From NCBI GenBank assembly GCA_963643505.1, contig CAVIKF010000001.1, positions 246,297 to 310,296 of the forward strand: a stretch of DNA of 64,000 bases, in the 5' to 3' direction. Origin of the DNA: CAVEFW01 sp963643505 (GTDB lineage: Bacteria; Actinomycetota; Coriobacteriia; Coriobacteriales; Eggerthellaceae). The position numbers and the translations under genes are program-made. Below, in pieces: positions 50,960 through 59,105 of this stretch (its first letter is position 1; each line of letters starts with the position of its first letter). A model generated the notes under the pieces. The model made no database searches. It saw only the letters and a program-made list of their open reading frames with translations, and was not told the origin of the DNA.

Positions 50960-50985
50960 GGAGAGATGGGAGGTTTTGACTTGTA

Positions 50986-51145
50986 ATCAGCACTCGAGCA
51001 GGGCGCGAGAATCAGTGCTTGAGCAGACTGCGCCTACCCGATGACAACGCGAACTTCGTTGCTAGAAAGCTCTACGATGATCAACACTTGCGCAGGCTGC
51101 GCCCGTTTTGCGAGAATCAGTGCTTGAGCAGACTGCGCCCGGTCA
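50986..51145. repeat. Four copies of the gpmI 3' end
   Basis: The 30-base segment 51110-51139, which includes the gpmI stop, is repeated without change at 51005-51034. Diverged copies lie at 51080-51106 (21 of 27 bases) and about 50986-51006. On the minus strand all four read in one frame to TGA: RSLLKH, RSLRKC, RSLLKH and RALLEC. Confidence 0.88.
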
Positions 51146-52664
51146 TCTCTGCTGGGACCTCAAGGCCTATCATGTCCAACAGCGTGGGAGCAAGGTCGCA
51201 CAGAGCACCCTCGGTACCGTCAAGCTCATACCCGTTCTCAGAATAGTCGATAAGGGCAAGAGGGACCAAGGCGGTGGTATGTGCCGTGAAGGGCGTGCCG
51301 TCCTCCGCAAGCATCTTGTCAGCGTTGCCATGGTCGGCGGTGAGCAAAGCCATGCCGCCACGGCGCTCAAGGGCACCAAGCACCTTGGCAACGCCGGCAT
51401 CGACCGCCTCGACCGCCTCGATGGCGGCAGGGATGACGCCCGTGTGTCCCACCATGTCGCAATTGGCAAAGTTCACGATGTAGACATCAGCCTCGTCCGC
51501 GTCGATGGCGGTCATGAGTTTGTTTGCGACCTCGGGGGCGCTCATCTCAGGTTTGAGATCGTAGGTAGCGACTTTCGGGCTTGCCACGAGCTTGCGCACC
51601 TCGTTAACCTTGGGAGCCTCCACCCCACCATTGAGGAAGAAGGTGACATGGGCATACTTCTCGGTCTCGGCAATGTGGTATTGCTTGAGACCAGCGTTTG
51701 CCAAGACGTCAGCAAGGACGTTGTCGGGAAACTCCTTTGCAAAGGCGATCGGAGCAGGGATGGTCGGATCATACTCGGTGAGACAGACAAAGAACACGTC
51801 GCGCATCTCCCGATCAAATCCGGTAAACCCATCGTCTACGAAAGCGCGAGTCAGTTGACGTGCACGATCGGGACGGAAGTTGAAGAATACGACTGCGTCG
51901 CCATCCTTCACACCGCGGGAGTCAAGGGCACCCGGCACCACGAACTCGTCGGTAACGCCGTCGTCATAGGAGCGCTCCATGAACTCGACACCGGTCACGG
52001 CGTCGATCGCCGGTGTGGCATCGACGATAGCGTCGTAGGCCTTCCTCACGCGCTCCCAACGATTGTCGCGATCCATGGCATAGTAGCGACCCTCGATCGT
52101 CGCGATCTTGATGTCGCATGTCCCATCGACAAGTCCGTCGATGATGTCTTGGAGCTCAGCGATGTAGCCCGCGCCGCTGGAGGGTGGAACGTCACGGCCA
52201 TCCATGAAACAGTGGACGCGGATGCAGGGCGCCCCTGCCTGCTTTGCCATGCGGATAAGGGCATACAGGTGGGCGTTGCTCGAATGGACGCCACCGTCGG
52301 ACAAAAGGCCCATAAGATGGAGGGCGGCACCAGGCCGGGAAGCCCTCGCACATGCCTCGAGGAGTACGGGATTTTGCGCCAAGGAGCCGTCCTCGCACGC
52401 GAGGTTGATACGAGTAAGCTCTTGGAACACGACACGACCGGCACCGATATTGAGGTGGCCGACCTCGGAATTGCCCATCTGTCCCTCGGGCAAACCCACC
52501 GCCAAACCAGATGCGGACAACACGGTATGGGGGCGATAGTTCAAGACGTTGTCGAGACAGGGCTTCTCCGCCTGGGAAATGGCATTGCCGGGGCCCTCTT
52601 CGGCCAAGCCGTAGCCATCCATGATGATAAGGGCCGCAGGCAGGTTCAGTTTCGTGGTACTCAA
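51117..52664 (-). CDS. gpmI: 2,3-bisphosphoglycerate-independent phosphoglycerate mutase
   Basis: 515 residues (EC 5.4.2.12). Manganese enzyme of the alkaline phosphatase superfamily: Asp16 in IIMDGYGL, the phosphorylated Ser66 in MGNSEVGHLNIGAGR, HCFMDGRDVPP, FFNFRPDRARQ, NCDMVGHTG and LLTADHGNADKM all supply metal or substrate ligands. The start is TTG 52664 with AAGAG 7 bases upstream; no ATG fits. Last gene of the glycolytic set. Its 3' end is present in extra copies downstream. Confidence 0.96.
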   Translation of the reverse strand: MSTTKLNLPAALIIMDGYGLAEEGPGNAISQAEKPCLDNVLNYRPHTVLSASGLAVGLPEGQMGNSEVGHLNIGAGRVVFQELTRINLACEDGSLAQNPVLLEACARASRPGAALHLMGLLSDGGVHSSNAHLYALIRMAKQAGAPCIRVHCFMDGRDVPPSSGAGYIAELQDIIDGLVDGTCDIKIATIEGRYYAMDRDNRWERVRKAYDAIVDATPAIDAVTGVEFMERSYDDGVTDEFVVPGALDSRGVKDGDAVVFFNFRPDRARQLTRAFVDDGFTGFDREMRDVFFVCLTEYDPTIPAPIAFAKEFPDNVLADVLANAGLKQYHIAETEKYAHVTFFLNGGVEAPKVNEVRKLVASPKVATYDLKPEMSAPEVANKLMTAIDADEADVYIVNFANCDMVGHTGVIPAAIEAVEAVDAGVAKVLGALERRGGMALLTADHGNADKMLAEDGTPFTAHTTALVPLALIDYSENGYELDGTEGALCDLAPTLLDMIGLEVPAEMTGRSLLKH

Positions 52665-52746
52665 AAGGAACTCTTTTCAACAAGATTTTGGGACACGCCA
52701 AGAACGTGGGGGATAGATTCTATCGCAACAGGGTGGACAGAATCAA

Positions 52747-52802
52747 ACGAAAAGGAAAAGAAAGGGAGACCTCCTGCATGGATGGGACACAGGAGGTCTC
52801 CC
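52747..52802 (-). terminator. Terminator of the glycolytic operon after tpiA
   Basis: Perfect 13-base stem GGGAGACCTCCTG / CAGGAGGTCTCCC around a 13-base loop, followed on the minus strand by TTTCTTTTCCTTTTCG. gpmI therefore probably has separate or read-through transcription. Confidence 0.85.
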
Positions 52803-52818
52803 CTGATGGAGCGGCCAG

Positions 52819-53589
52819 TTAGAGGCATGCCTTAATCAACTCGACAAAGGAATCGGCCTTGAGGGCGGCACCTCCGATAAGGCCGCCGTCGATATCGGGT
52901 TGGGCGATAAGGCGCTCGACGTTGCCAGGATTCATGGAGCCGCCATACAACACCCGCATATTCTCAGCAAACGCATCGCCATAGATGTCGGCTATCGTGG
53001 CACGAATGGCCGCGCAAACCTCTTGGGCTTGTTCGGGTGTGGCAGTGCGGCCCGTACCGATGGCCCAGATGGGTTCGTAGGCCACAACGGCCTTAGCGGC
53101 CTTGGTGGCGTCGATGCCCGCAAAAGCGGCTCGAACCTGGGCGCACACATATTCCTCGGTGGTGCCCTCATCACGGACGGCAAGGCTCTCGCCAACGCAT
53201 ACGATGGGCGCAATCTTCCCCTCAATCAGGGCCTTTGCCTTGCGGTTGACATCCTCGTTGGTCTCCCCGAACAGCGTACGGCGCTCGGAATGGCCGACGA
53301 TGCAATAGGTGCACCCGATCTCGGCAAGCATGGGGACGGAGGTCTCGCCCGTATAGGCGCCGGACTCCTCCCAATAGACGTTTTGGGCACCAACGTTGAC
53401 CGGCATGTTGTCGAACTCGAAAACGTTCCACACGCCTTTGAGGTCGATGGTGGGCGGACAAACAAGGATATCGACCTTGTCCTCCCAATCTTTCTCGATG
53501 TTGTAGGAGATATGCTGGGCCAAAACCACGGCCTCGCCATAGGTCTTGTTCATCTTCCAATTGCCAGCCATAAGCGGTTTTCGAGCCAT
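52819..53589 (-). CDS. tpiA: Triosephosphate isomerase
   Basis: 256 residues (EC 5.3.1.1). Active-site residues are visible: Asn and Lys in AGNWKMNKT, His in CIVGHSERR and Glu in AYEPIWAIGTG; phosphate loop GGLIGGAAL. Start ATG 53589 (MARKPLMAGNW) with AAAGGATGG upstream. Cytosolic glycolytic enzyme downstream of pgk. Confidence 0.97.
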   Translation of the reverse strand: MARKPLMAGNWKMNKTYGEAVVLAQHISYNIEKDWEDKVDILVCPPTIDLKGVWNVFEFDNMPVNVGAQNVYWEESGAYTGETSVPMLAEIGCTYCIVGHSERRTLFGETNEDVNRKAKALIEGKIAPIVCVGESLAVRDEGTTEEYVCAQVRAAFAGIDATKAAKAVVAYEPIWAIGTGRTATPEQAQEVCAAIRATIADIYGDAFAENMRVLYGGSMNPGNVERLIAQPDIDGGLIGGAALKADSFVELIKACL

Positions 53590-53644
53590 ATGCCATCCTT
53601 TCATCAACTATCATCGCCATCGAGGCGAAGCGGCATACTCAACG

Positions 53645-53712
53645 ACGGGTGGATGCCGTCGCGTCCACACCGCGGTTTACGGGTGGATGCCGTCGCGTCC
53701 ACACCGCGGTTT
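53645..53712. repeat. 34-bp perfect tandem duplication between tpiA and pgk
   Basis: Units 53645-53678 and 53679-53712 are identical. Each contains GTGGA/TCCAC arms able to fold into a hairpin. It lies in the pgk-tpiA spacer, so the mRNA would carry two adjacent stem-loops. Confidence 0.92.
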
Positions 53713-53730
53713 CAAACTACCTCAGCAAAC

Positions 53731-54927
53731 CTACCTCAGCGCCTCAACACCCGGCAAGGCCTCGCCTTGGACGAGTTCCATGGAGGCACCACCACCGGTG
53801 CTGATGAAGGTCATCTGGGAACCGAGATCGTACTTGTTGACCGCAGCAACGGAATCTCCGCCGCCGATAACGGTCTGGGCCGAGTCGTTCGCTGCGACGG
53901 CAAGCGCTACGGCCTTGGTACCTGCCTCGAAACTCGACATCTCAAATACACCCATGGGACCGTTCCAGAACACGGTCTTTGCACCTGCGATGACTTCAGC
54001 ATAGGCTTTGACGGACGCCGGGCCGATATCGAGACCCATCATATCCTCGGGAATCGCGTCAACACCGACCGTCTTGACCTCAGCATCGTTGGCAAAACGA
54101 TCAGCAACGACCACATCGGTAGGAATGAGCAACTTGACGCCGAGACGCTTGGCCTTCTCCATCATCTCGCCGGCGCGCTCAACCCAATCCTGCTCCATGA
54201 GGGAGGTGCCCACGGCAAATCCTTGGGCCTTCAAAAACGTAAAGCACATGCCACCGCCGATGAGCAGGGCGTCGACCTTGTCAAGCAGGGCGTCGATGAC
54301 CTTGATCTTGTCGGAGACCTTGGAGCCGCCCAAGATGGCAACAAAGGGGCGCTCGGGGTTGTCAAGCATGCCCGTGATAGTCTCGACCTCCCGCTTCATG
54401 AGATAGCCCGCATAGGCAGGAAGCAGGGAGGCGACACCGGCGGTGGAGGCATGGGCGCGATGTGCCGCACCGAAGGCATCCATGACATAGACCTCGGCAA
54501 GCTCTGCAAGCTCGGCACAAAACTCCGGGTCGTTTTTCTTCTCGCGCTTGTCAAAGCGAAGGTTCTCCAACAGGAGGATCTCGCCGTCGGCCAAGCCCTC
54601 GGCCTGGGCTCGTGCGGTCTCACCCACCGTCTTTGGGCAAAAGAACACCGGTGCATCCACAACGGTGGACAGGTAGGCGGCGACAGGCTTGAGGGAGTAT
54701 CTCTCCTCGTAACCCTCGCCGGCAGGGCGGCCGAGGTGGCTCATGAGGATGACGCGCGCGCCCTCTCCGACCAGCTTGTTGATGGTGGGAAGCGCGGCAC
54801 GGATACGCGTATCGTCGGTGACGGTCTCGCCGTCTAAGGGGACATTGAAGTCGACGCGGACGAGAACGCGCTTACCGGCGGCATCAAGCTCGTCGATGGT
54901 GTTCAGCTTGGACGTGGTTTCTGCCAT
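53731..54927 (-). CDS. pgk: Phosphoglycerate kinase
   Basis: 398 residues (EC 2.7.2.3). Signature RVDFNVPLDG near the N-terminus, LMSHLGRP, MDAFGAAHR, the FVAILGGSKVSDKI segment, and the C-terminal ATP loop STGGGASMEL. Start ATG 54927 with TAGGAG. The last codons and stop (CTGAGGTAG) are repeated once, 14 bases downstream. Confidence 0.97.
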   Translation of the reverse strand: MAETTSKLNTIDELDAAGKRVLVRVDFNVPLDGETVTDDTRIRAALPTINKLVGEGARVILMSHLGRPAGEGYEERYSLKPVAAYLSTVVDAPVFFCPKTVGETARAQAEGLADGEILLLENLRFDKREKKNDPEFCAELAELAEVYVMDAFGAAHRAHASTAGVASLLPAYAGYLMKREVETITGMLDNPERPFVAILGGSKVSDKIKVIDALLDKVDALLIGGGMCFTFLKAQGFAVGTSLMEQDWVERAGEMMEKAKRLGVKLLIPTDVVVADRFANDAEVKTVGVDAIPEDMMGLDIGPASVKAYAEVIAGAKTVFWNGPMGVFEMSSFEAGTKAVALAVAANDSAQTVIGGGDSVAAVNKYDLGSQMTFISTGGGASMELVQGEALPGVEALR

Positions 54928-55100
54928 GGTGCAGCTCCTATTTTGATGAAACGTTGTGGGCGGGAGCACGCAAATCGCCTCGTCCCGCCCTTGAAAGATG
55001 TGACAACCCCCTGTGTGACAACCACCAGGCACTTGTCATACCCTACTTGTCATACCCAGACAAACATGCCGCCTCAACGGCAGCACGCAGTGCCCGGGCT
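54928..55100. other. gap-pgk spacer with paired direct repeats
   Basis: 173 bases. TGTGACAACC occurs twice (55000-55025) and ACTTGTCATACCC twice (about 55030-55060). An inverted repeat GGGCGGGA/TCCCGCCC (54958-54990) could form a stem-loop but lacks a T-run. No gene. Confidence 0.55.
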
Positions 55101-56102
55101 TTAGAACATGATCTTCGCAAGATCCTTGACGCGGTTGGAATAGCCCCACTCGTTGTCGTACCAAGCGACGCACTTCACGAGGTTACCCTTGCCGCCGAGA
55201 ACTTGGGTCAGCCCACCGTCGAAGATGCAGGAGTGGTCGTTGTGGATGACGTCGGAGGACACGATCGGATCCTCGGTGTACTCAAGGATGCCCTTGAGGT
55301 TGCCGTTCGCGGCGGCACGCATGGCGGAGTTGATCTCCTCGACAGTGACCTCGCGCTCGAGCTCAACCGTGAGGTCGACCATGGAACCGTCTGCGACGGG
55401 AACGCGAGTGGCAAAGCCATCGAGCTTGCCCTTGAGCTCAGGAAGAACCAAAGACACGGCGCGCGCGGCACCGGTGGTGGTGGGAATGATGTTTTGGGCT
55501 GCAGCACGAGCGCGGCGCAAATCTTTGTGGGGAAGGTCGAGAATCTTTTGGTCGTTGGTATAGGCGTGGATGGTGTTCATCATGCCGCGCTTGATGCCAA
55601 AGTTCTCGAGCAGGATCTTGGCGAACGGTGCCAAGCAATTGGTGGTACAGGACGCATTGGAAACGATATGGTGCTCGTCCTTGTTGTAAAGATGGTCGTT
55701 GACGCCCATGACGATGGTGATGTCCTCACCCTTTGCCGGAGCGGTGATGAGGACCTTCTTGGCGCCCGCCTCGAGGTGCCATGCGGCCTTCTCGCGGTCA
55801 CGGAACACGCCAGTCGCCTCGATGACGAGGTCGACTCCCAGCTCTCCCCAAGGACACTTTCTCGGATCGCGCTCGGTCAAAGCGATAACCTTCTTGCCGT
55901 CAGCGATGAAACCGTCGTCCACGATCTTGACATCGTCAAAGCTGCGGCCGTGGACGGTATCGTACCTCATGAGGTGAGCCATGCACTCAAGCTTGGTGAG
56001 ATCGTTAGCCGCGACGACCTCGATCTCGGGATCTTTTGCCATTGCACGGTAAACCAAACGGCCGATTCGGCCAAAACCGCTGATGCCAACCCTGATAGTC
56101 AT
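55101..56102 (-). CDS. gap: Glyceraldehyde-3-phosphate dehydrogenase
   Basis: 333 residues (EC 1.2.1.12). NAD-binding GISGFGRIGRLV at the N-terminus with a following Asp33-containing AANDLT, which favours NAD. Catalytic Cys152 in SNASCTTNCLAPF, and the IPTTTGAARAV and WYDNEWGYSNR motifs. Start ATG 56102 with AAAGGGG; the upstream extension is not conserved. Confidence 0.97.
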   Translation of the reverse strand: MTIRVGISGFGRIGRLVYRAMAKDPEIEVVAANDLTKLECMAHLMRYDTVHGRSFDDVKIVDDGFIADGKKVIALTERDPRKCPWGELGVDLVIEATGVFRDREKAAWHLEAGAKKVLITAPAKGEDITIVMGVNDHLYNKDEHHIVSNASCTTNCLAPFAKILLENFGIKRGMMNTIHAYTNDQKILDLPHKDLRRARAAAQNIIPTTTGAARAVSLVLPELKGKLDGFATRVPVADGSMVDLTVELEREVTVEEINSAMRAAANGNLKGILEYTEDPIVSSDVIHNDHSCIFDGGLTQVLGGKGNLVKCVAWYDNEWGYSNRVKDLAKIMF

Positions 56103-56177
56103 CGTATCCCCTTTCGAAAAGACACTATGTATGGTGGCGGCGCCCAAAAGCGACCGCGATCATGCTGAAAAAGGACA

Positions 56178-56194
56178 GACTGTACGACACAGTC
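56178..56194. promoter_or_regulatory. Candidate operator upstream of gap
   Basis: GACTGT-ACGAC-ACAGTC, a perfect 6-base inverted repeat centred 83 bases before the gap start in the whiA-gap spacer. It could bind a regulator of glycolytic genes (CggR-like control is known in Firmicutes); this is only inference. Confidence 0.35.
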
Positions 56195-56249
56195 GAGTGG
56201 TCCCTTTGCGTCAAAAACGCACCTATCGCATGGGATTCATGATAATACT

Positions 56250-57182
56250 TTACCCCTCGATGTCTTGCGCCATCTCCATCATACGCCGCACACGGTGGTA
56301 AACGGCGGATTTCGACAACGGAGGCACCGCGTGGGCACCAAGCTCCTTGAGGCTTTCATCCGGATAGGCGACCCGCAAACGGATGAACTCCTGAAGCGCT
56401 GGGGAAAGGTTCTCCAATCCGTACTTCTCCACGACCTTGCGCGCGGCAAACACCTGGTCCACTGCCGCGTTGGAAGCCTTGCGCTGATTTGCCATGTCCG
56501 CGTTCGTTTGGCGATTCACCTCGTTACGCACACTCTTCATGACACGCGCCTCCTCCATGCGTAAGGCGCTGGAATGGGCACCGCTGAAGGTGAGAAAGTC
56601 GACGATGTCGGCCCCGCTCTTGAGGTACACCGTGGTGGAATTACGCCTTTGCACCGTGCGCGCGTGAACTCCTTTGAGCTCCATGAGCCCGATGAGACCC
56701 CGGGCCAACTCCTCCGTCTCCACCGTGATCTCGAAATGGGAGTCGCTCTTCGGGTCGGACACGAATCCCGATCCGAGGAACGCCCCGCGCAGGTACGCGC
56801 CAGCGCAACAGTTCTTCTCCACGAGGTGGGGGCTTATCCCCAACTCGATGCCGCCCTCCAAGTTGAGGACGCCAAGGTCGATTAAGGCCTCGGTCAATCC
56901 GGGTTGGCCGGGGATATCGACCAGATAGTTGACGTTTTTATGCAACACGCTTCGGCGCATGACCAGGTTGGTTTGGAGCGCATACATCTCGTGGAACAGG
57001 CGGGTGGCAAGACGAGCCACCGCCGCGACATCACTTGCAAACTCCAAGGAAAAGCGACCGGAACCCTCGAAGTGCAACGTGCCCTCGATGCGGACGAGAG
57101 CCGCCAACACCGCCCGCTCACAATGGGAGCACTCGGGACCTACGTGGGTCATCTCCTCCTTGACGTCACTGGAAAACGACAT
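56250..57182 (-). CDS. whiA: DNA-binding protein WhiA
   Basis: 310 residues. N-terminal LAGLIDADG-like homing-endonuclease fold (CCAGAYLRGAFLGSGFVSDP) and a C-terminal helix-turn-helix (YPDESLKELGAHAVPPLSKSAVYHRVRRM). Actinobacterial WhiA controls sporulation genes; in other Gram-positives it affects division. Start ATG 57182, one base after the yvcK stop. The longer upstream frame is spurious. Confidence 0.93.
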   Translation of the reverse strand: MSFSSDVKEEMTHVGPECSHCERAVLAALVRIEGTLHFEGSGRFSLEFASDVAAVARLATRLFHEMYALQTNLVMRRSVLHKNVNYLVDIPGQPGLTEALIDLGVLNLEGGIELGISPHLVEKNCCAGAYLRGAFLGSGFVSDPKSDSHFEITVETEELARGLIGLMELKGVHARTVQRRNSTTVYLKSGADIVDFLTFSGAHSSALRMEEARVMKSVRNEVNRQTNADMANQRKASNAAVDQVFAARKVVEKYGLENLSPALQEFIRLRVAYPDESLKELGAHAVPPLSKSAVYHRVRRMMEMAQDIEG

Positions 57183-57183
57183 G

Positions 57184-58152
57184 CTATATCGCCTCGCGCA
57201 GTGTGTCCATCGCCTCGCGCAGTGCTGCGCCCAATGTCGCCTCGCAATGCCAGGTCGGCATGTCCTCACTGGAAAGGTCCGCCACAATGACGCACGTACC
57301 CCGCGCTTCGATGGCGCGCCGGTCCTCTTCCCCGAATGCCACAGATTCCGCCTCGGGGCACAACGTCGCCCTCGTATTCTCCTCGGCACATCGCACATCG
57401 GCGGGCCAATTCACCAAGATCGCGTCGATGCGGCCATCCAAACCGTAGGAGCACAGCGCGTCGTAGCAATCCCGAACGGACAAGCCCGCGGTCTCTCCTT
57501 GCGTGTCCGCGATGGGGCAAACGAAAATCACCTTCGCGGGACTGTTGAGAATCGCCTCGACGATACCGGGGACGAGCAGGTTGACGATGATGCTGGTAAA
57601 CAGGCTACCGGGACCCAACAAGATGACGTCAGCCTCAAAGAGGGCATCGACAGCAGGTTGGTAGGCCAAGACCTCACCACTCCCTTGCAACCATACGCGC
57701 CTCAACGCCTCGGGCGCGTGGCTTGCCTTCGATTGGCCTGCGATGACGGTCCCATCGGAGAGCTCCGCCGAGAGGGAGAGGGGGGACAAGGTTGAGGGAT
57801 AGACGTGGCCGCGCGCGTCCAACAAACGCTCGCATAACGAGATCGCCTCGGGAAAGCTGCCCGTCTGCTCCTCCAACGCGAACAACAACAAATTGCCCAA
57901 CGCATGATCGTCGGCAAACTCGAATCGCCGACGAAACGCACAGGTCAACGGGGCATCCTGATCGGCAGCCATGGCAACAAGGCACTTACGGATATCCCCT
58001 GGCGGTGTGGCGTTTGCCACCTGGCGCAAAATACCCGTCGAACCGCCATCATCAGCCATAGCCACGACGCAAGACGTCTCGAAGCCCATGGACAACAACG
58101 TGCGGATGGATTTTGGCGCACCGGTTCCGCCACCGACGACGACACCCCTCAT
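57184..58152 (-). CDS. yvcK: YvcK/CofD-like gluconeogenesis and wall factor
   Basis: 322 residues. Nucleotide-sugar-binding CofD-like fold: VVVGGGTGAPKSIRTLL, MADDGGSTG, PPGDIRKCLVA, NLLLFALEEQTG and ILLGPGSLFTSII. YvcK is required for growth on gluconeogenic carbon and for wall morphology in Bacillus. Its start overlaps the rapZ stop (ATGA). The last codons are an in-frame 21-base tandem repeat (LREAMDTLREAI). Confidence 0.93.
   Translation of the reverse strand: MRGVVVGGGTGAPKSIRTLLSMGFETSCVVAMADDGGSTGILRQVANATPPGDIRKCLVAMAADQDAPLTCAFRRRFEFADDHALGNLLLFALEEQTGSFPEAISLCERLLDARGHVYPSTLSPLSLSAELSDGTVIAGQSKASHAPEALRRVWLQGSGEVLAYQPAVDALFEADVILLGPGSLFTSIIVNLLVPGIVEAILNSPAKVIFVCPIADTQGETAGLSVRDCYDALCSYGLDGRIDAILVNWPADVRCAEENTRATLCPEAESVAFGEEDRRAIEARGTCVIVADLSSEDMPTWHCEATLGAALREAMDTLREAI
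57188..57224. repeat. 21-base in-frame tandem repeat at the yvcK 3' end
   Basis: ATCGCCTCGCGCAGTG at 57188-57203 and again at 57209-57224, coding Leu-Arg-Glu-Ala twice just before the stop. Confidence 0.85.
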
Positions 58153-59105
58153 TTGCCCGCCAACTTCAAGTCGCGATGGGCTACGCTGACGCGATAGCCC
58201 TGGGACTTCAGGTAATCCCCCGTAGCCTCAGCAAGGACGACGCTGCGATGTTGGCCGCCCGTGCAACCCACGGCGATGGCGAGCTGTTGCTTGCCCTCGG
58301 AGACATAGCCGGGCATGACGACGTCGAGCAAGGCCTTCCACTTGACAAGGAACTCCTCGGTCTCGTTGCGGTACATGACAAAATCCCTTACCGGCGCGTC
58401 AAGGCCGGTAAGACGACGCAGATTCGGATCGTAGTAGGGATTGGGCAAAAAGCGCACGTCGATGACAAGGTCGGCATCAAGGGCCGCACCATGCTTGAAC
58501 CCGAAACTGTATACCGAGACGGCAAGACCCTCACGCTCCCCGCCTGTCGCGAAAATCTGGCGCAGCGTGGAGCGGAGCTGTTGGGGCAACATGTCCGTCG
58601 TATCGATGACGTGGTGTGCGTTTTCGCGCAGGTTGAACAAGAGGCTGCGCTCCCGTTGGATGCCCTGGGCGATGGTCATGCCGTCCTCGCAAAGCGGATG
58701 ACGGCGGCGACTGGACTTGTAACGGGCGATGAGTTTCTCGTCGTTGGCCTCGAGAAAAACGATTTGGTAGGTCACGCCACTCTCGCGCAACAGGCGCAAC
58801 TGCTCGGAGAGATCCTTGAAATACGTGCGATTGCGCGCATCGCACACGACAGCGATATGGCTATCCGTCCCGTTTTGGCCGGGAAGGTCGGTCAGGCGGA
58901 CGACCTCACCGATAAGGCTGGAGGGAAGGTTGTCGATGCAGAAGTAACCCAAATCCTCGAACACGTGCATCGCCTCGGTGCGGCCGGCGCCGCTCATACC
59001 CGTCAGGATGACGAGCTGGGGCATACGGGACAACACCTCGGGCTCGAGCCTGTCGTTGGTCATGTCCTGCGCAAGCACGGTGGTTTCCTTTGGCGTATCA
59101 CCCAT
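58149..59105 (-). CDS. rapZ: RNase adapter protein RapZ (YvcJ)
   Basis: 318 residues. P-loop with GMSGAGRTEA in place of the usual GKS/GKT, and the following FEDLGYFCIDNLP. C-terminal domain with SFGFKHG, DVRFLPNPYY and GCTGGQHRSV. In Enterobacteria RapZ controls GlmS; in Gram-positives it binds nucleotides and c-di-AMP-linked factors. Start ATG 59105, overlapping the uvrC stop by 8 bases; GGAGAGG lies 9 bases upstream. Confidence 0.93.
   Translation of the reverse strand: MGDTPKETTVLAQDMTNDRLEPEVLSRMPQLVILTGMSGAGRTEAMHVFEDLGYFCIDNLPSSLIGEVVRLTDLPGQNGTDSHIAVVCDARNRTYFKDLSEQLRLLRESGVTYQIVFLEANDEKLIARYKSSRRRHPLCEDGMTIAQGIQRERSLLFNLRENAHHVIDTTDMLPQQLRSTLRQIFATGGEREGLAVSVYSFGFKHGAALDADLVIDVRFLPNPYYDPNLRRLTGLDAPVRDFVMYRNETEEFLVKWKALLDVVMPGYVSEGKQQLAIAVGCTGGQHRSVVLAEATGDYLKSQGYRVSVAHRDLKLAGK

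Noticed and set aside
51108..54837. Long plus-strand frames opposite gpmI, tpiA and pgk (575 and 645 codons)
   Set aside because: They are antisense shadows of well-conserved glycolytic genes.
54958..54990. Inverted repeat GGGCGGGA/TCCCGCCC as a gap terminator
   Set aside because: No T-run in either direction and it would cut off pgk; a stem-loop is possible but a terminator is not supported.
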